Shown here: positions 27,934 to 34,944 of the stretch, piece by piece
Position numbering within the stretch: the stretch's first letter is position 1
Layout of the letters: every line of letters begins with the position of its first letter
Assembly: GCF_000231445.1 (NCBI RefSeq)
Contig: NZ_AGFR01000009.1
Span: 395,782-459,781 of the forward strand
Source of the DNA: Commensalibacter intestini A911
GTDB lineage: Bacteria > Pseudomonadota > Alphaproteobacteria > Acetobacterales > Acetobacteraceae
Reading direction: 5' to 3'
Length of the DNA stretch: 64,000 nucleotides
The notes under the pieces: generated by a model
Database searches by the model: none
Told to the model about the DNA's origin: nothing
The model's input: the letters and a program-made list of their open reading frames with translations, nothing else
Position numbers and translations under genes: made by a program

Positions 27934-29256
27934 TTATACGATCGTTTTGTCTTTCTTTTTTTCTTTTTTTGTTTCTGCTTTTTGATCCCATTCATCAGCA
28001 ATTGCGGCAACAATACCATTTCCTAAAACACTTGTTGCCGTTCTAGCCATATCAAGGAATTGATCAACAGCGATGATTAATGTCATTCCTGATGCAGGAA
28101 TGCCAAAACCAGGCATAACAGATTGCAACATAACAGTTGATGCTCTTGGAACGCCCGCAATTCCTTTGCTACTAATCATCATGACAAGCAGCATCATAAT
28201 CTGTTTATCCCAAGGCATATCAATATGATAGATTTGCGCAATGAATAAAGCTGCAAAAGAAAGGAATACCATCGTTCCACAGAGGTTAAATGTATATCCT
28301 AGAGGTAAAACAAATCCAGATATTTTTGGTGAAATTCCAAATTTTGTGAGTTGTTCGAGAGAACGTGGATATGCAGATTCACTACTTGCTGTTGCAAATC
28401 CAATCATAACAGGCTCAGAGATATAAGATAACAGAGGAAAGATTTTCTTGCCTATGACTAAATATCCAGTACCAATAAGTAGGCTCCACATAATAAGTAC
28501 AAGAATGTAAAACTCTGCAATAAATATTCCATATTGTGGAATAATTTGTATGCCATTTTTTGTTGAAATTGATAGTAGAGAAGAAAAAACAACCAAAGGA
28601 ACAATTTTCATAACCATGTCGGTAATATTCAACATAACTTTGGCTAAAGTATCAATACCATCACGTAGAACTTGAGCTGTTTTCCCTGGGATTTTTGCTA
28701 AAGCTAATCCAAAGAAAAGTGAAAAAACAACAACTTGTATGATTTTATCATTTTTGATCATGGCTCCGATAATACTATCTGGTACAATGTCGATAATAAA
28801 ATGAATAATATCAAAATGATAGTTTGAATGTACCTCAGTAATAGGAGGAGGGTTTTCCATAAATCCAATGCCAGGTTTAACAATATTAGCATAAACCATC
28901 CCTACAGCCAAAGAAACAAAAGAGGCTGCAATAAACCATAAAACGACTCTGATTCCAATACGTTTAAAAGTGCTTGTATCTTGGACGTTACTGATGCCTG
29001 AAATTAAAGTGGCTAGAACAAGAGGGCCAACGATCATACTGATTAATCGTAAGAAAATCTTGACGACCAAATCGGCAGAAGTTGTTACAAAAGTTGCCAG
29101 ATTTGTTGTTTTAGTAATATTAATACTATAACCGTAATTATGGAAGATAATACCCAAAATAAGCCCAGATATCATCGCAATTCCGATAACGAGGGTATGC
29201 CTTAAAAGAGAATTGGATGAAGATATTGGGGTTTGTTCAACCTGTTCTGATGCCAT
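27934..29256 (-). CDS. DctA/GltP-type dicarboxylate or amino acid:cation symporter
   Basis: A 440-residue protein of the DAACS family with the expected two hairpin loops and membrane segments. The Ser-containing loop is ATASSESAYPRSL near 292, the unwound segment 7 is GYTFNLCGTM, loop 2 contains SSKGIAGVPRAS, and segment 8 reads AVDQFLDMARTATSVLGNGI. It would import C4-dicarboxylates or acidic amino acids with Na+ or H+. In most members segment 7 reads NMDGT or NLDGT; here Cys replaces Asp, and Ser replaces the usual Asn in segment 8. These changes may alter ion coupling. The C-terminus is a short Lys-rich cytosolic tail. Confidence 0.9.
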   Translation of the reverse strand: MASEQVEQTPISSSNSLLRHTLVIGIAMISGLILGIIFHNYGYSINITKTTNLATFVTTSADLVVKIFLRLISMIVGPLVLATLISGISNVQDTSTFKRIGIRVVLWFIAASFVSLAVGMVYANIVKPGIGFMENPPPITEVHSNYHFDIIHFIIDIVPDSIIGAMIKNDKIIQVVVFSLFFGLALAKIPGKTAQVLRDGIDTLAKVMLNITDMVMKIVPLVVFSSLLSISTKNGIQIIPQYGIFIAEFYILVLIMWSLLIGTGYLVIGKKIFPLLSYISEPVMIGFATASSESAYPRSLEQLTKFGISPKISGFVLPLGYTFNLCGTMVFLSFAALFIAQIYHIDMPWDKQIMMLLVMMISSKGIAGVPRASTVMLQSVMPGFGIPASGMTLIIAVDQFLDMARTATSVLGNGIVAAIADEWDQKAETKKEKKKDKTIV

Positions 29257-29329
29257 ACGGAAATATTCCCTCGTTAATTATGGTTTTTTTATGAAAGATT
29301 ATAGTTTTAAAAAACTATAGGTAACTGTG

Positions 29330-29914
29330 TCAAACTAATTTTTTGCTACGCAACAAACAAAATGCTGCGATTGAAACCATACAGGTCACTTCACCTGTTT
29401 CAATCATCTTTTCAAATTGCGCCAATGGTACCGTATGGCAAGTCATATTTTGCTCAGTAGCTTCACGATTGGTTGAATGTTGGGTTAGATTTGTTGCGAG
29501 GAATACATGTCCTTTTTGTGTGGAGTAACCAGCACCTTGATAAAAACTACCTGCACGAATAAGTGTTTTAGCACGTAGTCCGGTTTCTTCTTCCAGTTCT
29601 CCTGCAGCCACCATTTCTGGAGTTGCATCAGGTTTTAACTCCCACATGCCCATAGGAAGTTCCCACATAAATTCACCTACAGGATATCGATATTGTCGAA
29701 TGAGAGTGACCGTTTGGGTATTTTCATCTTGGCCAAGAGGGAGAATAACAGCAAACTCGTTACGCTCTACAACTCCAAACATACCGTCTAAGTTGTTGGG
29801 ATATTTGATAATATCTTCACGAATTTTTAACCAACGATTTTCGTAAGCAATCCGTGACGAGATAGGAGTGATCCCGCCAGCATCGGGTTGACCAATAATT
29901 TTCTTTGCTGTCAT
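29330..29914 (-). CDS. NUDIX hydrolase (ADP-ribose pyrophosphatase type)
   Basis: The 194-residue protein has the ADP-sugar pyrophosphatase layout: N-terminal strand with NRWLKIREDIIKYPN, then FAVILPLGQDE, TLIRQYRYPVGEFMWELPMG, and a NUDIX-like box ending VAAGELEEETGLRAK, followed by FYQGAGYSTQKGHVFLA. The Arg of the consensus REUxEE is Gly here, but the metal-binding Glu residues are kept. It probably cleaves a nucleoside diphosphate sugar. It lies 45 bases downstream of secB on the same strand. Confidence 0.87.
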   Translation of the reverse strand: MTAKKIIGQPDAGGITPISSRIAYENRWLKIREDIIKYPNNLDGMFGVVERNEFAVILPLGQDENTQTVTLIRQYRYPVGEFMWELPMGMWELKPDATPEMVAAGELEEETGLRAKTLIRAGSFYQGAGYSTQKGHVFLATNLTQHSTNREATEQNMTCHTVPLAQFEKMIETGEVTCMVSIAAFCLLRSKKLV

Positions 29915-29959
29915 AATTCAAATATCCTGTATGCTGAAAGTGAAATAGAAAAGAAAGAT

Positions 29960-30493
29960 TTATTTTGTATCAGGATTGATATCAATTTCTGTAATATTTT
30001 GGTTTTCTTGTCTTTTTTCTTTCCACATTGTTGCAAAATCAATACGCTGTAAAATAACAGGGGGTAAATTTGCTTCGCGAGTGATGTTTAAAATGACATT
30101 TCTAATTTCAGGGAAGAGTAAATCTGGTGTGTGAACCATTAATAATTCTTCTAAATTGGAAGTCTCCAATGTTGGAAAGCTAATCAAAGCAGCATATTGC
30201 AAAGTTAAATTAAAAATCACTTTTGCTTTTTCATCATTATTAGGAGGAGCTGTCGTGCTAATACAAGCAATAAACACAGTTACATCAAAATTAGGTTCTC
30301 CCTCAATCATTTGTTGTGCATTCACATCAACAGTGACTGTGAGACTAGGGGAAGATGGCATGGTTTTAAAAATATGAGGGGCATCAGGAATTTTAAGACT
30401 GATGTCCTTAATATACTGAGTATTTAAACTGAGATTTGATAATTTTGTTGGTTCAATTAACTGTTCGTTTTCAGACATTTTCATTTTTCTCAT
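29960..30493 (-). CDS. secB: Protein-export chaperone SecB
   Basis: A 177-residue SecB homologue, which holds precursor proteins unfolded and delivers them to SecA. Family features are the start of the core (TQYIKDISLKIPDAPHIF), the acidic and hydrophobic strands VTVDVNAQQMIEG and FDVTVFIACI, and the C-terminal AALISFPTLET, MVHTPDLLFPEIRNVI and NLPPVILQRIDFATMW. Three start Met are possible (residues 1, 4, 6); MSENEQ at residue 6 fits most homologues best, but the RBS does not decide. Its length is a little above E. coli SecB. Confidence 0.93.
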   Translation of the reverse strand: MRKMKMSENEQLIEPTKLSNLSLNTQYIKDISLKIPDAPHIFKTMPSSPSLTVTVDVNAQQMIEGEPNFDVTVFIACISTTAPPNNDEKAKVIFNLTLQYAALISFPTLETSNLEELLMVHTPDLLFPEIRNVILNITREANLPPVILQRIDFATMWKEKRQENQNITEIDINPDTK

Positions 30494-30576
30494 TAATTAT
30501 AATAGAGTGGTATAAACTGTTCTCAATAAGCTTATATAGCAAGAATTGAAAAGAATATGAAATTAAAGAATTCATT

Positions 30577-30867
30577 TTAGTAAAATTTTGTTTGAAGGAG
30601 AAACCCTAAAGCTGGTGAAGGTTTCCAATTTTTAGGGAGCTCTGATCGATGTACAGTCGTGATAAAATACTCGGGTATTGGTTGTTTATTGCTAATTAAA
30701 AGCTGTTTATAAGCTTGCACTTCTTTTTCTCGCCATAAGCAATCTTCTATAGCTTGCTGATGCGAGCTATAAATGTTTGTAATATATCTTTTGCCTTTTA
30801 AATAGAAAGCAGTAGCCCATAGTTTATTTGTGCTGATTGTTTTTTTTAATGGGATAATTGTGCTCAT
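30577..30867 (-). CDS. Hypothetical protein, 96 residues
   Basis: A short soluble-looking protein with no signal sequence and no membrane segment. It contains LWATAFYLKGKRYITNIYSS, a charged middle (DCLWREKEVQAYKQL) and the end PSPALGFLLQTKFY. The mix of aromatic and charged residues looks coding. I do not recognise the family. It lies between secB and the divergent lapA-pyrF-trpF operon. Confidence 0.55.
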   Translation of the reverse strand: MSTIIPLKKTISTNKLWATAFYLKGKRYITNIYSSHQQAIEDCLWREKEVQAYKQLLISNKQPIPEYFITTVHRSELPKNWKPSPALGFLLQTKFY

Positions 30868-31054
30868 TTTTTAAAATCTTTACTTTAATTTATTGGCAAC
30901 AGGACTTGAAACGCCTCAGAAAATAATATTCTTTACTGCTAATTTTATATTAAAAAATGCTTTTGATATAAAAATTCTTACTCTATGTCTTGAAATATAC
31001 TATATACTATTATGCAAGCGACACTTAAATTTAATGATTAAGGAGAATTTTTAC

Positions 31055-31441
31055 GTGCTGCGTCTAATAATTGTTGTACCGTTTCTAGCGGTTTTGGGTA
31101 TTTTTTTCTTCAAGAATGAAGAGTTATACGCAATGAGCTTCCCTTTCTTCAGCTGGCAAATGTCTGTTGGCTTTTTTGCTGTGCTGGTTGGGTTGGCTTC
31201 TTTTGTAATCGGTGCTTTGACGGTTTCTATTGCTTTGGTAAAACAATGGCGCAAGGTAAGGAAAGCAAATAAGCAAGTACAGGATTTAGAAAAGAAATTA
31301 AATGAGTTGCGTGAGCAATATATTAGTTTGACTCAAACTTCTGCTTCTACAGTGCCTGCGGCTGTTAATATTCCTGTTCAGGAACCTGTGACAGTTATTG
31401 GAAATTCTGCTGAGGCAGATGCTGCAAAAGCACTGACATAA
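31055..31441 (+). CDS. lapA: LapA domain (DUF1049) membrane protein
   Basis: A 128-residue protein with two membrane segments (about 1-18 and 32-62) and a cytosolic coiled coil (KVRKANKQVQDLEKKLNEL) followed by an Ala/Pro-rich tail. This is the layout of the LapA domain linked to envelope assembly. The open frame extends upstream to 30893, but GTG at 31055, eight bases after AGGAGA, is the best start; an ATG at 31034 has no RBS. It lies 17 bases upstream of pyrF, an order also known in other acetic acid bacteria. Confidence 0.82.
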   Translation: MLRLIIVVPFLAVLGIFFFKNEELYAMSFPFFSWQMSVGFFAVLVGLASFVIGALTVSIALVKQWRKVRKANKQVQDLEKKLNELREQYISLTQTSASTVPAAVNIPVQEPVTVIGNSAEADAAKALT

Positions 31442-31458
31442 AGCAGTATAGTAAGATT

Positions 31459-32163
31459 ATGGTTAAAAATACAGGATTGATCCTTGCGTTGGATACGAAG
31501 GATCCTGCTCAAGCAGAGCAATGGGCAAAGATTGCTGATGCTACTGGGCAAATGATTAAAATAGGTATGGAATTTACTTATGCCTGTGGCTTTGATGCTG
31601 TTGCTCGTCTGGCTCAGGGTAGAAAGATTTTTTTAGATCTTAAACTGCATGATATTCCTAATACAGTTGCTTCAGCAATTGCGAGTTTGGCATCTGTAAA
31701 ACCTGCGATGTTAACGATCCATGCTTTGGGTGGTAAGGATATGATTGCTGCTGCACGAAAATCGGTAGATGCAAATTTCCTAAGTGGTCAGAAACCGATT
31801 TTACTGGCGGTGACTGTGTTGACCAGTATGAATCAAGAGAACTTAAATTCTATTGGTATCTCAGTGACACCTTTAGAGCAGGTTTTACTTCTTGGGAAAA
31901 TGGCACTCGCGGCAGGAGCTGATGGTTTAGTATGTTCTCCACAGGAAGTTGCTTACTTACGGGAACATTTAGGCGAGGATGTTGTTTTAGTTGTGCCTGG
32001 TATTCGGATGCAAGATGCGGTTGCAGATGATCAACAAAGAGTAATGACACCAGCACAAGCACGTCAAGCAGGAGCCAGCTGGGTTGTGGTAGGTCGTCCT
32101 ATTACCAAAGCTGTTGATCCAGAAGCAATGGCCAAACATATTGTGCAGGAATTACAAGGGTAA
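31459..32163 (+). CDS. pyrF: Orotidine 5'-phosphate decarboxylase
   Basis: A 234-residue enzyme making UMP from OMP, the last step of pyrimidine synthesis. Motifs: LILALDTKDPAQA with the first catalytic Asp, the Lys-Asp network DLKLHDIPNTV, TIHALGG, GADGLVCSPQE and the phosphate-binding VVPGIR together with VVGRPIT. The ATG is preceded by a weak RBS. It lies between lapA and trpF, six bases upstream of the latter. Confidence 0.97.
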   Translation: MVKNTGLILALDTKDPAQAEQWAKIADATGQMIKIGMEFTYACGFDAVARLAQGRKIFLDLKLHDIPNTVASAIASLASVKPAMLTIHALGGKDMIAAARKSVDANFLSGQKPILLAVTVLTSMNQENLNSIGISVTPLEQVLLLGKMALAAGADGLVCSPQEVAYLREHLGEDVVLVVPGIRMQDAVADDQQRVMTPAQARQAGASWVVVGRPITKAVDPEAMAKHIVQELQG

Positions 32164-32169
32164 AGAGCT

Positions 32170-32814
32170 GTGACAGCGATTAAGATTTGTGGTGTCAAAG
32201 AAACTCATACTTATGATTTATTAGCTGAACTTAAAGTGGATTGGGTGGGACTTGTTTTTTATCCACCTTCTCCACGTTATATTACGATAGATCAAGCTCG
32301 TCAGTTACCTGATTATAAAAACCAAGGATTATTAAGAGTTGGTTTGTTTGTAAAGCCAACGCTTGATGATATTAAAGCGGTTCTTGATAAGGTAAATCTG
32401 GATATATTGCAGCTTTATACATCCCTTGAGACTGCACAAATAATTCGAGATGAATTTGGTATTCCCGTTTGGTTAGCAAAAGGTGTTCAAACAATCTCTG
32501 ATTTACCAACAAATTGTTCTGTTGATGGGTTGGTTATTGAAGCGCCGTCTAATCAGTCAGATTTACGTCCTGGAGGGAATGGTCGAACCTTTGATTGGCA
32601 ATTAACTTCTGGTTGGCATTCTCCAAAACCTTGGCTGCTAGCAGGTGGTTTAACGTCAGAGAATGTAACGCAAGCCATTCAACAGTCAGGTGCTAAGGCG
32701 GTGGATGTATCTTCTGGAGTAGAGCGTCAAAAAGGAGAGAAAGATACTGCGTTAATTAAGCAGTTTGTCGAGAGTATTCGTCGTTTGGATCGGTCAAGTC
32801 AACCATATGAGTAA
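32170..32814 (+). CDS. trpF: Phosphoribosylanthranilate isomerase
   Basis: A 214-residue TIM-barrel enzyme of tryptophan synthesis. The catalytic Cys is in IKICGV at the start; GLVFYPPSPRYI, the mid-barrel LLRVGLFV, and the phosphate motifs LAGGLTSENV and VDVSSGVE are as expected. GTG start, close behind pyrF. trpB and trpA, often next in related genomes, are not here; instead the frame overlaps a small MerR-like gene by eight bases. Confidence 0.96.
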   Translation: MTAIKICGVKETHTYDLLAELKVDWVGLVFYPPSPRYITIDQARQLPDYKNQGLLRVGLFVKPTLDDIKAVLDKVNLDILQLYTSLETAQIIRDEFGIPVWLAKGVQTISDLPTNCSVDGLVIEAPSNQSDLRPGGNGRTFDWQLTSGWHSPKPWLLAGGLTSENVTQAIQQSGAKAVDVSSGVERQKGEKDTALIKQFVESIRRLDRSSQPYE

Positions 32815-33109
32815 AAACAATCTTAATTATTCTTATATGGATTTTTTGTCTAAGGTTATTGTCGGAATTCATGAAGTTTCAACAATAACCAATATTCCTG
32901 TTCGTAAATTACGTTATTGGGAGGAAAAAGGAATCATCCAAGCTGTTGATCCTACAGCGAAATCTCGTCAGTTTAATTTGGCAAATATAAAAAAAATCAT
33001 TCTAGTCCAAGAGCTTTTAGATGACGGTTATAGTTTAGATGGTGCTGCAAGGAAAGTAGAGGATCGAATTGCAAAGTTAGATTCTCTAATGAGTCTCATA
33101 GAAATATAA
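32807..33109 (+). CDS. Small MerR-type DNA-binding protein
   Basis: A roughly 100-residue protein with one MerR-like helix-turn-helix and wing: GIHEVSTITNIPVRKLRYWEE, GIIQAVDP, SRQFNLANIKKI, then LVQELLDDGYSLDGAARKV. The effector-binding part of larger MerR proteins is missing; only a short tail follows. The start is taken as the ATG at 32807, overlapping the trpF stop; an ATG at 32837 is also possible. Members of this short type regulate varied genes. The target is unknown, and translational coupling to trpF is likely. Confidence 0.78.
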   Translation: MSKNNLNYSYMDFLSKVIVGIHEVSTITNIPVRKLRYWEEKGIIQAVDPTAKSRQFNLANIKKIILVQELLDDGYSLDGAARKVEDRIAKLDSLMSLIEI

Positions 33110-33118
33110 TTTTGTGTT

Positions 33119-33892
33119 TTAGTTCGTTGTTAGGCCACCATCTACTTTAAATATCGTGCTTGTTATCCACTGTGCATCTTCAGAAGCAAGGAAAGCAGCT
33201 GCTTTTCCAATATCTTCGGGAGCCCCTATTTTTTCTAAAGGATAGACATCTTTAATCATCTTATAAAAATTATTCTGTTGATGGGTGGATAATAGTTGTA
33301 AGTTGTTGTTTAACTGTTCGGTAGAAACACTGCCAGGGGCAATGGCATTCACGCGCACTCCTAAATGTCCAATTTCAAATGCTAAAGATTTTGTAAACGA
33401 ATTTAATGCACCTTTTGTTAAAGAGTAGGCAGTTGTTGTTCGCTCAGGAAGCATTCTTTCTGCAAAATAAGATGAAATATTAATGATATTTCCTTTGGTT
33501 TTTATAAGGGAAGGGAGTAAGGCTTGGGTTAATAAATACGGTGTTTTGACGTTCAAATTTAAATGTAAATCAAGTAAAGCTTCATCAGTTTCAATAAATG
33601 GTTTGAATTGTCCAATTCCAGCATTATGGATCAGCACATCAATTTGTGGCGTTAGTGATATAATTTGTTGGCTAATTGTTGGAATATTATGGAGATTGGA
33701 TAAATCGGCTGAGATGATTTGAACAGAAGAATGATCGTTGGTTAATTCTCTTTGTATATTGAGTAACTTTGTTTTGTTACGACCAATCAAGATGAGGTTA
33801 GCTTTTTTTTGAGCAAATACTCTGGCAATTCCAAGACCAATCCCGTCGCTACCTCCTGTGATAATAATATTTTTATTTTTAAAATATGACAT
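33119..33892 (-). CDS. Short-chain dehydrogenase/reductase
   Basis: A classical SDR of 257 residues. The cofactor motif is GGSDGIGLGIA, NNAG appears as HNAGIG, the catalytic Ser is in NIISSYFAE, and YSLTKGALNSF gives Tyr and Lys. It closes with VNAIAPGSVSTEQL and FLASEDAQWITSTIFKVDGG, typical of the family. Arg/Lys residues after the second strand (GRNKTK) hint at NADP(H). The substrate cannot be told. Stand-alone gene between the trp segment and the copper island. Confidence 0.9.
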   Translation of the reverse strand: MSYFKNKNIIITGGSDGIGLGIARVFAQKKANLILIGRNKTKLLNIQRELTNDHSSVQIISADLSNLHNIPTISQQIISLTPQIDVLIHNAGIGQFKPFIETDEALLDLHLNLNVKTPYLLTQALLPSLIKTKGNIINISSYFAERMLPERTTTAYSLTKGALNSFTKSLAFEIGHLGVRVNAIAPGSVSTEQLNNNLQLLSTHQQNNFYKMIKDVYPLEKIGAPEDIGKAAAFLASEDAQWITSTIFKVDGGLTTN

Positions 33893-34210
33893 ATGTTTTC
33901 CTTGTTATAATTGTTATTAACATACAATTAATTTATTTTAAATTCAAATTTTGTAGTTTAACTACATTTAAGATAATGCATCATCAAGAGCCTCTTAAAA
34001 CTTTCTGTGTTATGTGAGAATAACAATAATCTGTATATATGCGATCATGTGGTTTGTTCTTATACTCATGTATTAATAGGATGAGTTTTTTGTCGATTGT
34101 AAAATTATAGAGATGCTCTGTGCGTTTTATGTAAGGCATGTTACAAGGACACAGCATTCATGCAAGAGTTTGTTTAAATAATAGGTAATTTTGGTTTTAT
34201 AAGGAGCAAT
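33893..34210 (+). promoter_or_regulatory. Leader of the HMA-like gene with copA-like promoter element
   Basis: This 318-base stretch has no convincing gene. Positions 34010-34048 match the element before copA (34861-34899) at 32 of 39 bases by eye, including an identical TGTATATATG block. A TATACT at 34061-34066 falls exactly where TATATT (34912-34917) falls in the copA copy, so the two look like paralogous promoters. From here to the ATG at 34211 is a long leader of about 140 bases with a possible 22-codon frame at 34113-34181. Confidence 0.6.
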
Positions 34211-34576
34211 ATGATGCCGAAAACTCTTAACAGCCCATCAAAAGCGATTGAGTTTTTTATTGAAAATAAAAACTCAGAAACGAGTTTACAGGATATGGAT
34301 ACATTCATAAAAAATTTAGATGGCGTTAAGTCTGCTGAAGTTAATCTATCAACAGGGCAAACAAAAATTACTTTAAACGAAGACTCTGTATTTGATCAAA
34401 AGCTAATAGAAATACAAAGAATGATTTTCCAAAAAGGTTACGAAGTTAAAGCGAAAAATACAAATGCGATTCAAGCATATTTATTTTTTGGAACGATGGT
34501 GTTGGGCTTTTTAGTCGTAGCTGTTGTGATGACTCTGTTTTATTATTACGGGTCTTCTTTGCCATCTTTGGTGTAA
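34211..34576 (+). CDS. HMA-like domain lacking both metal-binding Cys, with C-terminal membrane anchor
   Basis: A 121-residue protein. Residues about 10-80 align with heavy-metal-associated domains of CopZ and CopA: LDGVKSAEVNLSTGQTKITL matches the loop and strand after the first helix, and the distance from the motif to VNL is the same 20 residues as in the copZ product here. At the two metal ligands CopA has C-A-S-C, whereas this protein has S-E-T-S (Ser22 and Ser25). A membrane segment follows at about 93-113 (YLFFGTMVLGFLVVAVVMTL). It cannot bind Cu(I) in the standard way. AAGGAG lies before the ATGATG start. It faces copZ and shares a promoter element with copA, so a link to copper handling is inferred. 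Confidence 0.75.
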   Translation: MMPKTLNSPSKAIEFFIENKNSETSLQDMDTFIKNLDGVKSAEVNLSTGQTKITLNEDSVFDQKLIEIQRMIFQKGYEVKAKNTNAIQAYLFFGTMVLGFLVVAVVMTLFYYYGSSLPSLV

Positions 34577-34596
34577 TAGATATTATAGAGTTAAAT

Positions 34597-34635
34597 AAAA
34601 AAAGCCTCCTACTATAAATGTAAGAGGCTTTTTTT
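34597..34635. terminator. Bidirectional terminator between the HMA-like gene and copZ
   Basis: AAAAAAAGCCTC (34597-34608) pairs with GAGGCTTTTTTT (34624-34635) around a 15-base loop. It has a GC core and T runs on both strands. It lies 20 bases after the HMA-like gene and 2 bases after the end of the minus-strand copZ, so it serves both. Confidence 0.88.
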
Positions 34636-34637
34636 AT

Positions 34638-34829
34638 TTAGACTAATTCATAGCCCTCTTCTTCGATAGCAGCTTTGATTGCTGCATGATCTGGATTGCC
34701 TTTTACAGTCACTGTTTTTGCTTCTAAATTAACCGTTGCTTCATCAACATTGGCTAAAGCTTCAACAGCTTCTTTGACTGCCTTTGCACAATGTTGGCAG
34801 GTCATTCCTTCGACTTTAAACGTTTGCAT
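34638..34829 (-). CDS. copZ: Copper chaperone CopZ-like HMA protein
   Basis: A 63-residue single HMA domain. The metal motif is EGMTCQHCAK (Cys11, Cys14), followed by the helix KEAVEAL, the strand ATVNLEAKTVTVKG and the end IEEEGYELV. Such proteins carry Cu(I) to CopA. It is divergent from copA with 115 bases between them, so both can be read from one control region, which holds the element at 34861-34899. The ATG has GGAGTATC close upstream. Confidence 0.93.
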   Translation of the reverse strand: MQTFKVEGMTCQHCAKAVKEAVEALANVDEATVNLEAKTVTVKGNPDHAAIKAAIEEEGYELV

Positions 34830-34860
34830 GATATGATACTCCTAAATAAGATTTGTTGTA

Positions 34861-34917
34861 TTATGTGATAATGATAATTATTTGTATATATGTAATCATA
34901 ATCAAGATTTTTATATT
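34861..34917 (+). promoter_or_regulatory. Control region of copA (and copZ) with repeated element
   Basis: Contains the second copy of the element seen at 34010-34048, with GATAATGATAATTATT at 34867-34882, which resembles the Fur-box consensus in 15 of 19 positions, next to TGTATATATG and a TATATT at 34912-34917. That last hexamer is placed well for a -10 box, 28 bases from the copA ATG. There is no CueR-type palindrome. The regulator is unknown. Confidence 0.55.
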
Positions 34918-34944
34918 AGGCTATAAAAATAGGACGAAGTAAAG

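Noticed and set aside
30893..31054. N-terminal extension of the LapA protein
   Set aside because: Low-complexity AT-rich translation; AGGAGA right before the GTG at 31055 marks the start.
34113..34181. A 22-codon frame with two Cys and two His in the leader of the Cys-less HMA gene, as a possible copper-sensing leader peptide
   Set aside because: No clear ribosome binding site and no regulatory hairpin after it; such short frames are expected by chance.
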